Below, one piece after another: positions 23,502 to 34,222 of a stretch of DNA of 64,000 nucleotides. The DNA comes from Epiperipatus broadwayi (taxonomy: Eukaryota; Onychophora; Udeonychophora; Euonychophora; Peripatidae): positions 22,501 to 86,500 of the forward strand of contig JAQFVV010006727.1 of NCBI GenBank assembly GCA_028023455.1, given 5' to 3'. Each line of letters begins with the position of its first letter. Within the stretch, counting starts at the first letter, position 1. The position numbers and the translations under genes are program-made. Below the pieces are notes generated by a model. It did not search any database. It was not told the DNA's origin and was given only the letters and a program-made list of their open reading frames with translations.

Positions 23502-24425
23502 CTTTTGGAGTAGTATTTATGGTTAGGGGTTCAAGTTCTTCCATAAAAATGTTGCTAATCAGGTATGACAGCGATGAACTCATAATCATCCCTTGATTTT
23601 GTTGGATGAATCTATATTGCAGTGAAAAAATGTGTAAAACTTCTATAATTCTAACAATAGGAAGAATGGTTCTGGTCCTTATTTAATCTTTTACTTATAA
23701 TGCACAATGCTTTATATTAATGAATAAACTTTCCACATCAAAGCTTACTAATGGTTTTGGATTAACTGCATAAAGTGATTAGAATCCCTGACAAATGATT
23801 ATGTCAAAAGACAAAAGATAAAGAATATTGAGAAAAAATATTGATGATAATTTTTGACATAGTAAATTTCTAAAAGTAACAGTAGATCTTAGTGATACAT
23901 GAACCTTATGAATTTTAGATAACTATAGAGATGAGAAATATTGCTGAAACATATTTTCTCCCCTAATAATGAAATATTTATGGTGCTTTCTGAGTAATTT
24001 GTTACATTTTTATTTATCATTATCAAACTCACTCCACTCATAACTTTGACACTATCCATCTCAGATAAATACAATAATGATTAATGCTTGTAACTTTGTT
24101 TCTGAAGCTAATATAAAATGTTTTGCCATTTCTTCTGCATTGGTTTGCTGTCAGAAATTCTATTTTGTTGTCAAGATTAATAGTATTCATTTCAATAAGT
24201 AGAATTGCATTTATTAGCAGAAAGAATAGTGATAGATTTATTTAATTTAAAAAATATAACAGTTTTTCTTTTAACAGAACTAATATTTAACTTGAGTTGC
24301 TGTTATTGCTCAAGTATTTTATTTTATTATTAGGTATTATTCTGCTTTTTATTCCAGAGGTAATTTTCAAATAACTTCTTCACTTGCTGCCACTATGTAT
24401 AATAATAAGATAAAAAGATAGTATA
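23502..24425. other. AT-rich stretch without recognisable genes
   Basis: No supported coding region; the 61-codon minus frame at 23889-24074 resembles nothing I know. Confidence 0.55.
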
Positions 24426-24427
24426 TC

Positions 24428-24535
24428 AGTCAAGCATTGGTGGTCGAGAGTCAACGACGGCTGCTTTACAAGCAGTTGTCCTGGGTTAGTGGGTTCGCTT
24501 CCTGGCTGATGCTATGACACATGAGGAAAAAAAAA
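24428..24535 (+). mobile_element. tRNA-derived SINE with target-site duplication
   Basis: The head resembles a tRNA: box-A-like TGGTGGTCGAG, an anticodon stem-loop CTGC-TTTACAA-GCAG (anticodon UAC if read as a tRNA, i.e. valine), box B GGTTCGCTTCC, and partly pairing ends (GTCA-AGCAT with ATGCT-ATGAC). It ends in an A run. AAAAAGATAGT lies just before the element (24411-24423) and again directly after the A run (about 24531-24543), which is the mark of LINE-mobilised insertion. Confidence 0.65.
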
Positions 24536-24544
24536 AAGATAGTG

Positions 24545-26400
24545 TAGTAGCAAAGTTTAATCCTTTTTTTTTTCATGGTACAAGAATCCATTAGATATTT
24601 TTAACTAAGATTTTTAACTGATGTAATAGATTATGGATGTAACTTTTAGAAATGCTGAAAAACAAGAACTGCATTTGTGAAATATTTTGTAAATGCAGTA
24701 AAACATTTATCCCAGAAATTAACCCTTCCCCATTAAAAAGGAAATATCAATGTACTGAATAAAAGAAATGGGAATGAATCCTTGGTAAATAAATATATAA
24801 AAGTTCAATCAACTGCTACTTTTGACAAATATTGAAGTCACTAGTTCAATCATCCTAACAACCCTATATTGTTCAAATCAGTAAAATCTAAAAAACTGAA
24901 AACAATTATGTTCTTTACTAACTGAATGCACTTAGAAAGATCAAAAAAAAATTTTGAATTTTCCTAAAATTGTTTAACTTTTCAAATTATTACAATTTCA
25001 AACTACAAAGTAGAAATAGTTCAAAAATTATCTATAAGCAAAATGCATTATAATTAATACAAATTATTATTTATGATAGTCAACTACTATTTTTGATAAA
25101 TTTATAAGAAGTTACATTCAGAACACATTAATACATAATTATATATATATGATTATATTTTCTAAGAAAAGCAAATCAAACCACTATAGTATTGTCATCA
25201 AATCAGCAATATTTTATTAATATTAAGTTCACTATTGTTCTACTCCAAATTAAAAATATAACTTATTCTAATAAATGTTAAGTTATAACTCAAAACTTCT
25301 TAAATCACTAGAAGGTATATATCATAAAGACCCCTTGATGCAAAAACAAAAACTATCGCTAACGATATTCATATTTATCGATGGCCTCTGACTATCTAGA
25401 TAGATACCTAGTTTCACCAAAAACAGTGCGTATATGTGTGCGCATTTATAAAACCTATAAAAAAAGATTATCTCATGATATGAGCAATATAATGTGCAAA
25501 TAGCAATTAAATTAAAATTAAAATTACATAAATATAAAAAAAGAAATTTTTCTTCATTTATAATTAAAAATTTTTAATTTTATACCATATAAAAAAGCTT
25601 CAAAGAAAAAAAAACATATTTGATTTCAAAAAGCTTCATTTTAAATATTATTATTATAAAGAAGAAGAAAAAAACTAATTAAGATTCTTCATGAATCCAT
25701 TCTATTTAAATGATGCGTAACCTTTCCGTAGGTGGATGACCTTTAATAAAATTGGCGATTAAAGAACAGATACAAATAGTAATTTGTACATCTAATAAAT
25801 ATTAACGCATAACGTTTTCAAATAATTCTTTTTTAAAAAACGTATATATAAATCAAATATCAATGAACAAATTGTAGTCGTAAAATACGCTTAGTCTTTA
25901 TATAATTACTTTGGCCTTTTCTTTAATTTAATGTAATAATTAATTAAAGAATTTATCATATTTCTCTCTCACACACACCCTTCTTTAAACCAAAAAATTA
26001 GCCCAAAAAAATTCTAAGTAAAATAATATTTCTTTTAATGTACCATTTTATGGTTCTTAAATAATCAATTAAAATTTGAATAGTGAAAATGTTAAAACAG
26101 TTTGATTTCTTTTACTAATTACTGTTAAATAAAAAAAGTTATATGCTAAATATATATACATACTTGTACTTCTGGTTTTAAAAAAATCAGAAATAATTTT
26201 ATACAATAATTTGACATCAAAAAAGGATAACACCATGCAACAACAACTATTAATATTTAGCCATTGGCTGAATAATACACAATAATAAAAGCAACAATGT
26301 AAGAGAATGCAAAAAATACAAAGAAAAAACCTGGAGATTGATTACAAAAAAAAAAATGAAGCTGCAAAGATGTATATGATTATAAGTTAGAGAAAAAATG
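24545..26400. other. AT-rich stretch without recognisable genes
   Basis: Low-complexity AT DNA. One less AT-rich patch at 25712-25742 (CGTAACCTTTCCGTAGGTGG) recalls the conserved 3' end of 18S rRNA and is discussed as a weak finding. Nothing coding is seen. Confidence 0.55.
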
Positions 26401-26404
26401 TCAA

Positions 26405-26838
26405 AGAGGAAATAACTAATGAGTCTGCTACTTGTACCTATCTAATGGGCAACAACCCCAGAAGACATCCATCCACTTTCTACAACAAATTAAACCATAT
26501 ACTTAATAGAGAAAAGATAACAGCAAATCCCCATATTTACTCAGCTACATGGTATCTCATCAAACAACAATCAATGCTATAAGCATCAAAAATTCAAAAA
26601 CATTGAAAATTGAATAACAATAAACTACAGAAATAAAAAAAAATATTTTTTTTTCTCTCTCTACAACAAATAATTTTTTATGTAAGAACTAGATAACTTT
26701 TCATTGGAAAAACATGTAACTGAAGACTATAAAATGCTTGTATATAAAACTAATGGTAAAATCACTATAAAAAATCAATGTAAAAAGCTCTGTATTTCTT
26801 TGATCAATAAAACTTCCTTTTTTGAAACATAAAAATAA
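26405..26838 (+). pseudogene. Copy D of the A/B LINE family: ORF2 C-terminus and 3' UTR
   Basis: Reading ATCTYLMGNNPRRHPST (26430) and LNREKITANPHIYSATWYL ending at a stop near 26580 matches the last 50 residues of copy B ORF2 (ALANNPRRH, RKRDSILAQPDIFAATW). The following about 250 bases are a 3' UTR ending ATCAATAAAACTTC then TTTTTTGAAACATAAAAATA, which matches the 3' terminus of copy B. Opposite strand to A and B. It abuts the truncated RTE copy R2 immediately downstream and is not followed by a TTA array. Confidence 0.75.
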
Positions 26839-26860
26839 TCGGTTTTGTAGAAAACAAATA

Positions 26861-28322
26861 ATGAAGAAGTGAGACATGCAATTAAATGTATGAAGAAAGG
26901 AAAGGCTCCGGTAATGATGGAATTATAATTAATATATTAAAAGAAGCAGGTGAAGAAATAGAAATTTTTTTAGCAAAGTTATATACCAAATGTCTAAATG
27001 ATAAAGATGTACCAGATGATTGGAAGAATACAGTATTAATATTAATATTTTAAAAAGGTGATAAAGAAGATATTAGAAATTATAGACCTATCAGCTTTTT
27101 ATCAGTTTTATACAAAATTTTTACCAAGTTAATTACAACTCGTCTACAGAGAACACTGGATTTCCACCAAATACCGTAGATCATAACCAGGTATTGAGAG
27201 AAGTTATAGAAAGGACAAATGAATATGAGTTGCCATTATGCTTCGAATTTGTAGATTATAAAAAGGCATTTGATCCTATAAACATTTCTTCAGTGATTAA
27301 AGCATTGTATCATCAAGGTATAGATCCAGGATATTGTCATATTTTAAAGAATATTTATAAAATGCAATAGCAACAATTAGATTACATAATGATACTGGGA
27401 AAGTCAACATTTAGAAGGAGAAGGGTGTAAGACAGGGTGACTCCATATCTCCAAAACTTTTTACAGCAGTGCTGCAAGAAGTATTTTGTGGATTAAAATG
27501 GGAAGCTAAAGGAGCGAACGTAAATGGAGATTATTTAACTCATTTAGATTTTGCAGATGATGTAGTTGTTTTTGCAAACAATGCTTTAGAGCTGCAGGAA
27601 ATGTTGCAGGAGTTATCAGATGAAAGTAGGAAAGTAGGACTAAAGATAAATGTTAAAAAGACTAAAGTAATGTTTAATGGATTTTCTCAAAATATGAAAA
27701 TAAAGTTTGATTATGATGAGTTAGAAGAAATTAATAGTTACAAATGCCTTGTTCAGATTATTAATATAGATGGAAACATGAATGAAATTAATCATAAAAT
27801 TAAACTTGGTTGGAGTGCTTTTGGTAGAAATAACTTGATACTAAAAGGAAATATGTCTATGTGTTTGAAAAGGAAGGTTTTTAATAAATGTGTTTTACCA
27901 GTTCTTACTTAAGGATCTGCGACTTGGACACTTAGTAGAAGTGCAATACAGAGACTTCAGCCCACTAAAAAAAGTATGGAAAAATGCATGTTGGGAATAA
28001 CAAGAAGAGATCGAAAACGCAATATATGGGTAAGAAAACAAACAAATGTTACTGACCTCATTGAAAAAATTAAAAGACTGAAGTAGAGTTGGGTTGGACA
28101 TATTGCTAGAAGAGATGATAATAATGGACAATTGAAATCTTAAACTGGATTCCAAGAGATTGTAAAAGACCCAAAAAGAGACCACATGTGAGATTGATGG
28201 ATGAAATAAGAGTGTGCAGGGGTGATGTGGAGAAGAGATGCCAAAGATTGGAGTGGATGGATTGAACTTCGATAGACCTTCATCCTGCAGTGGACTGATA
28301 ATGGTTGTTGATGATGATGATG
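26861..28322 (+). pseudogene. RTE-like LINE, copy R2 (longest copy, 5'-truncated)
   Basis: Covers the RT from its finger region: EVRHAIKCMKKGKAP, then NYRPISFLSVLYKIFTK, EFVDYKKAFDPINISS (first catalytic Asp), GVRQGDSISPKLF and LDFADDVVVFANN (active-site FADD near 27550), LKINVKKTKVMFNGF, LGWSAFGRNNLILKGN, VLPVLT, then the tail region to a TGATGATGATGA end near 28322. Damage: a TAA near 27051, a deletion with frameshift near 27165, a stop near 27368, a frameshift near 27415, stops at 27910 and near 28084. The section 27469-27912 is intact for 147 codons. Same family as R1 and R3. The endonuclease domain is missing. Confidence 0.88.
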
Positions 28323-29724
28323 AATTTTATATGACCATATACAAAGAATAAATGAAACAAAAATAGATACTCAAGATATCTATAAGAATGCAGAGATTAA
28401 TGTTGAATAGTGTTCTAACATTAAAAAAAATACTTCTAATATGAAATTCACTCAATTATGTTTGTCCTAAAATTTATTTAACAAAATAAATTTTCAAAAA
28501 AAGAACTCTTTGAAATATGATTATTTCCAATAATACAGCTACAGAAGGCACTTAATATGATTTACATTTATTTTGACTTATATTTAATTATTACTAATAC
28601 TATAACTTATTGATAACCCTACTGCATGGTTTTAAAAATTATCTGAAAAGATTTTTCATGCTTATACTAATCAATACAAGATCACTTCAGAATTTTAAAG
28701 AGAAAATTATTACTATAAGTTGCAATTTTATTCCTTTCTCAAATAATATGTGCTATCTCACTAATTCTGATTTAAGTATACTGATGCTTTATTTATTTTA
28801 TAAATATACTTTTTTATTAAGCCAAAAAGAGAGAGAGAGAGAGAATATAACCTATTATATTAAAAATCAGTAAAGTAATTTCAACTCTTCAGGATTAAAT
28901 AAACCTTTCTTTTAAATGACAAGAAATTATGTACAAACAGAAGACTTATTAAAAGCACAATTAACCTTGAGACAGAGGAATACAACTATTTTTTTTACTG
29001 ATTATTATTTTTTCCCATGAATTATTCTTTTCTCCAATAAATGTGACTCTCTTATAATGTTGATTATAATAAAATAATTTTAAGTTAGGTGTGATTCAAA
29101 TAAAAATTTAAATCTAAACTGATTAATTGCAGACTGTGGCATTCTTGAAAATGTTCATACCACAGTTCAAAGATAGTGAAACTTTTCCATCTTTCTTCAT
29201 TCTTAATTTCCATAAAATATACAGAATTATTATTTTAGGAACAATTTCAAATTAATTTTTATATACAAGCATCTAAACCTTTATTAAAAGTGACTTATTT
29301 TCATACAGTAGATTTTTGGTGATTGATGAATAATACAAGGCATAAATAACTATCATATGTTTCTAATATTCTACTATTTCAATTATAACAAATGTTGTAC
29401 ACTATATTCTCAATGTATTCTTTTGTTTTCTTTATAAAAATTTCCAAATCATTGTATCTCATAATATTGTTATATATGCACCTATGATTTAATATGATAA
29501 TAATTTTGTTAAAATTCTGCTAAAAATATATTTGTTATTAATTAAGACAAAAGAATTGTATCATTCATAGCTCATTGTGCTATCTATTGGGAGATTCTCA
29601 GAGGCAATAAAAACTTTTTTTAGGCACTTTACTTAATTTAAATACATATAAATTATAAATAATGGGTAGCAAATAAAGAAATAATCTTCTTCACTAATTC
29701 CTATTCATTCAAATTAAAACTCAC
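28323..29724. other. AT-rich stretch, probably intron of the NOL10-like gene
   Basis: No coding signal seen. It lies directly downstream (in gene direction) of the donor site at 29719-29724, so it begins as intron. There is a short GA repeat at 28826-28843. Confidence 0.55.
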
Positions 29725-29823
29725 CTGTAACTATAATATGTTGCCCGTCTCTAGAGATATCAACACAGTGTGATACAGTTGGCATTTCAAAGTTTTGAAT
29801 TAAAATGATCCTTCTTCTAAGAT
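29725..29823 (-). CDS. NOL10: NOL10/Enp2-like nucleolar protein, internal exon (33 codons)
   Basis: On the minus strand this 99-base exon reads LRRRIILIQNFEMPTV, then SHCVDISRDGQHIIVTG. It matches the conserved N-terminal section of NOL10 (human form VRRRIELIQDFEMPTV...VSKDGQYILATG; yeast Enp2 RVELIQDFEF...VSRDGQYCMATG). It is bounded by an acceptor TTATCAG (29824-29830) and a consensus donor GTGAGT (29719-29724), entering and leaving in phase 1. The first codon (Asp, G|AT) is completed by the final G of the exon at 32171-32216, which supports both exons. NOL10 is a nucleolar WD40-type protein that joins the early small-subunit processome in 40S ribosome assembly. The following exons (TYKPRV... 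in the human protein) were not found in the window. Confidence 0.87.
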
Positions 29824-30194
29824 CTGATAAAATAAGATAAGATTTATTTAGTAAATAATATGAATAATCAAAATATAATTAAAGATATAAATAAAAATTC
29901 ATTAAAAAAAATTTCAATAAGTGAATTTTACTTATAATAAAAATTTATACAAAGTATAATAGTAAAGATAAACCATGGGCTCAGTACCTGCAAAAAAGTA
30001 GCATCATAGTATTTTGCAATAGTATTGCACTTTTATGAATGATGCACTATCCCTCATCTAACAAAGTTAGATTAACTTAAGATGTTAAACTTTAGATAAT
30101 AATAACTTGATAATTATTGACCAATAACTGGATAGCTATCTGTGCTGGCTATGGGCTGACTACCAGGAAAAAGCAGATAAAGTCTATTTCTAAC

Positions 30195-30275
30195 ATGACA
30201 AAATTACTTGACTCAGACTCAATCCCCAAGTTATGGCCATGAAGGTACATTAGCCACTGCACCACATGACCTATA
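30195..30275 (-). repeat. tRNA-like SINE head or tRNA pseudogene
   Basis: On the minus strand GTGGTGCAGTGGCTAA is a good box A, and about 30 bases on GGGATTGAGTCTGAG is a degraded box B (consensus GGTTCGAGTCC). The spacing fits a tRNA-derived SINE. No duplication or A tail was found. Confidence 0.45.
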
Positions 30276-31339
30276 TATTATTCAATGTATTTGCCAAATG
30301 TAATATAAACAGGAATGATAATGTGACTAGAACATGATCAACAAACTTACATTTGCTTACTTTGCTTTAAAAAGTGGTCTTTTAAAATTGGGATATATTT
30401 TTTGTAAAGAGTTATGGCTTGCAAACATCTAATTTGCCATCACAAAAAACTATAGATTTATGAAAGCATTGTATATATAGATATGTGTATAATTCAAAAG
30501 CCTATATCAAACATAACTACCATCATAGTCAGATAGGTTTCAACATATATACTATATAAATTGTGAATTAAACTAACTTGTGTGAAAGTTCAACATCCTA
30601 TTCATTTTAAAAACTTATTCAGTACAATCTCCTATCAATAAAAAAAATTATAAAACTCAGGTATTGCTAAGATAGTAAAAGTGAGGGGGATCATTTGGTG
30701 AAAATTCTACAAATAGGGAATAGCCAAATATATATTATAACTTGATTTTCAAATCATCAGCAAGTAAATCATAGGAAATTTTTTTCCGATTCCAATTAGA
30801 TTAAATTTTTTCTTTTAGTTAACCAATGAATAGACAACACAACCAATCATTATAATGATAATTAGAAACTAAAACAAAAACTAAAAAATCAGCATTCAGC
30901 AAGCCTGGTAATGCCTTTTCATTCAATATCTCTCCTTGACCTACAAGAGATTATTTAAAGACTGTTTTCTTTTCTTACTATATTACATACATGATTTCAT
31001 ACTCAAAGATATCTTATCTAATGATCTCTCTCTCTCAAAAAAAAAAAAACTGAATACATGTAAAAGTAGTTTTGAAAACAATCCATTATCTTAATTCATT
31101 CTCTTTGTTATTACAAAATGAGACTATATAAATATAGATAAAATTCAAATTCTTTATCAGTCAATAATGGAAAAAAAAAACCTCCAGCAACATTAGCCAG
31201 AATAATTATCAGCTGGAGAAAGTGATATCTTAGTAGCTTTTTAGATAGAAAGGAGAATAATGATATTTGAGTGCGACTTAATTTCAGTGTGCTGCTGTTC
31301 AATTTAACAAATTGAAAGATATGATATTTCATTGTACTA

Positions 31340-31620
31340 ATGTAATTACAGTCAAATTAGTTGTATGTAAAGCCATTATTTTACTCAATTTATCATATGA
31401 AAGTGAGACATACATCTACTAACATTCTAACATAAAAGGATTGGAAATTTTTCACTTAAAAATGTTCTATAAAACTAAAATTACAATGGCAAAATCACAA
31501 GAATAATCTGTATATTCCTTGACTTGCTGAATGCTACGATATTACCATTGTAAAGGGATTAACTAAAGTAGTGATTTTTCTTATGCAACATAAATATCTC
31601 TATAAAAGAGTGATAAATAA
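31340..31620 (+). pseudogene. Old LINE fragment, region after the RT
   Basis: The plus-strand reading SYESETYIY near 31408 followed by IKGLEIFHLKMFYKTKITMA recalls the block LLYGSETW...RR-I--LE-FHLR-LR-IL-I that follows the RT in RTE-type ORF2 proteins (those often annotated as craniofacial-development-protein-like). It is full of stops and its ends are unclear. The 83-codon frame at 31571-31822 may be a continuation. Support is modest. Confidence 0.4.
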
Positions 31621-32170
31621 TCCGGAGGACAAGATTATTTTCCTTGAGCACCAAAAAGTAATAGGTCATATATTTGAGCCCACAGTCACCAACATTGCAT
31701 GCATCAAGAGAAACAATATCAAATGCAAGATCAAAAAAGCCTGGCATATAGCCAACAATCCCAATTCCAAAAATAAGAAGGAATCCTGCTTCCCCCTATT
31801 AAAAATGAGTCATATAATTTGAATACATTTGAATAAATCTCTCACATACATATACATGTACTATCCCACTTAACTATCAGTACTATGAACATGAGACCTT
31901 AAGTAGGCCTTGAAAACAATAAGCTTGATTCAAAATGCAATTATTACAAAAAAAAATTTAACATAGCATCCAAGTACTTGAAAGTTAAATTTAAGATACA
32001 TGTTCAATGGATTGAGCTTGTAAAGTAAATGAAATGAAAAAGACTTGACTTCCTATAAAAGCATTTTATGGTTAAGTGAGCATAATTTATATAGAAGAGG
32101 CATATCCATTTTATAGACAATATTAACTATAGTACCAGTTAGAATACATTTAACTGAAATATTTACTTAC

Positions 32171-32216
32171 CTGGATTTTTTTTTACCTTCTCTCTTCTTT
32201 TACGATCTGAAAGCCA
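32171..32216 (-). CDS. NOL10: NOL10/Enp2-like nucleolar protein, upstream internal exon (15 codons)
   Basis: The 46-base exon reads WLSDRKRREKVKKNP on the minus strand, after an acceptor TTTTAG (32217-32222) and before a donor GTAAG (32166-32170). It aligns with the NOL10 segment EWLSDRKKRALQKKD (yeast Enp2 DWIAKKRKRQLKND). It starts in phase 0 and ends one base into the Asp codon finished by the next exon at 29823. The gene therefore runs right to left. Exon 1, which should encode about 22 residues ending in LPE, was searched for by eye between 32217 and 64000 and not found; it may lie further upstream or have diverged. Confidence 0.85.
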
Positions 32217-33981
32217 CTAAAATAAAATAAAAAAATTAAAACAAAATATTTGTGTTTGTCTATATAGAAAATAAAATATATTCATTAATGAGCTAAAACA
32301 AATATATTGAAGGAATAGTTTGTCAAAACAGTATATCCTTTCTTAGAACAATAAAGCTCCCATAAAATTAAAAGTTATTATGCCTATAATGGAATATAAA
32401 TAGTTAGTGCATTAATAAAAAGTATCTTTCTAATAAACATAGATTGTATTTCTAACCTCATTTTATTATTTTCTTCAAGCAGAATTACTATTATCAAAAT
32501 TTTGTAAATGACTAATCTCAAAAAAAAATTTCAAGAAAACTTTATGAGTTACACTCTCTTAACTTCATAATAAGGCCCATAATATTTAATCTTTATTAAA
32601 ACAGACTTAAGAAATAGAGAGAAGTTATTATATCTACTATATTCTGTTCCAAGCTTCCCTAGCATATATATTATATTTAGCAGATAAGATCTCATGCTTT
32701 GTTTACAATATATGTATTGTTTTCTGTATTGTCTTGTGGGTCTATGGTACTTTTCAACAGATATATATATGTAACAAACTTTTATTATGTAGATCATGCA
32801 TATGTAAATTAACATTATGGGATAAACTAAATATTAAAATAATATAATTATTAATAATAAATTAAGAGAATACATTTGCTGTGTGTGTGTGTGTGTGTGT
32901 GTTTATTCACTAACAATTGCTCACAACAAAAAACTTATTTAGAACCCTTGTTATTAGTAGACAGAGATTCTCAAATTAATTTCAGAATTTTTGCAGTCAC
33001 TCCTATTTGCAGTTACATGTTTAATATTCTTAGCTAAACTTTTTATTCAAACTATAAACTTCCTTTACAAAAACATAAATAAAAACATTTTGCTGGTTTC
33101 ATTATTAAACTGATATAATTTTTGTTTTATGTCTTAAAAAAAATACTACATGAATTATCTTCAATTTCATACAGCTTATCATTTTACACATGGAGAACCT
33201 TTTATTATGAGATTGTACTATATCAAACTTTTAGAAAAAAAAAAAAGCAAACAAAAAATATGTGGTCTTTCAATGTAATTTTACTAATAAATAAGATCAC
33301 ATAAAAAAGCATAATATTTATTAAATTTATAGACTGTAATGTTTTCACTTTTTGATTTACATAATGATAATTGAAGCAGTGCATATCGATACAATTCATA
33401 TCATAGTTCATTGTACTCTCAAAATAATGAATTTCTTTATATAATGTATATGTATTAATATAATTTATATTTAAAAAATATTCTTAATACAAATTCTGAT
33501 AATATAAATTACACTATTCCCTTTTTGATTTTTTAAATTATATACATGTATATGTTTGGTTCAATTAAAGTTCTTGCTTCTTGTTAAACCTAGAAAAATA
33601 ACAATTTGAATTTGTGTTTGAGGATCTACAACTTTATTTATACATTTATAAAACATAATCTATTGAAAATTTCTTATTGTGTGAAAAGAAATATTGCAAC
33701 AATATGTTGATTACTAAAACTGCATAATGAATGGCAGTTTCAGCAGATAAAATCCAAATCATTAAAAGCAGAAGCATGATATATTTCATCAATCAAAATT
33801 CTTGAAAATTTAAATAAAACAACAAATTCATCACATTTTCATACATCTTATTTTCCAAACTGATTATATCAATCTTGCAATAAGGAAAAGAAATGACTAT
33901 CAAATGAGAATATTATATTTTACATGCCAACACATTTTCGGATACCAGCCTCCATTTTTGAAAGCATATTGCAACTAGTTG
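32217..33981. other. AT-rich stretch, probably first intron or upstream region of the NOL10-like gene
   Basis: No further exon found. Contains a (GT)n microsatellite at 32881-32901. Confidence 0.5.
32881..32901. repeat. (GT)n microsatellite
   Basis: About ten GT units in an otherwise AT-rich intron-like region. Confidence 0.95.
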
Positions 33982-34222
33982 GATTTTTATATTAGACTAT
34001 TTCCATCATCTAATATATGTATTGAATATCTTTAGAAAAATTTAACTTTATTTAAATTCAACTGTTAGTAATAGCACATCAAACAGGTGCATATACTTAC
34101 CTGTTTGATATGCTATTACTAACAGTTGAATGTATTTGGAATATTGAAATAAAGTTAAATTTTTCTAAAGATAATCAATTCATATATTACATGATGGAAA
34201 TAGTCCAATATAAAAATACAAC
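33982..34222. mobile_element. Foldback MITE family F, copy 1
   Basis: A palindrome of about 240 bp. Its ends read ATTTTTATATTAGACTATT and its complement with one change, and the arms contain CATCATCTAATATATG, AGAAAAATTTAACTTTATTT and CAACTGTTAGTAATAGCA. An AACTAG sequence occurs just outside both ends and may be the target-site duplication. The same arms occur at 38404-38607. Confidence 0.82.

Larger units (their letters stand above)
29824..32170 (-). other. Intron of the NOL10-like gene (2347 bp)
   Basis: GT-AG intron between the two recognised exons: donor GTAAG at 32166-32170, acceptor AG at 29824-29825. It holds a tRNA-like SINE head (minus) and an old LINE fragment (plus); otherwise AT-rich. 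Confidence 0.82.

Noticed and set aside
27895-28185. Minus-strand open frame of 96 codons
   Set aside because: Antisense of the tail of RTE copy R2.
34080-34110. Donor-like ACTTACCTG at 34097-34105 upstream of the NOL10 exons
   Set aside because: It lies at the centre of a foldback element, and the adjoining sequence does not encode the expected NOL10 N-terminus.
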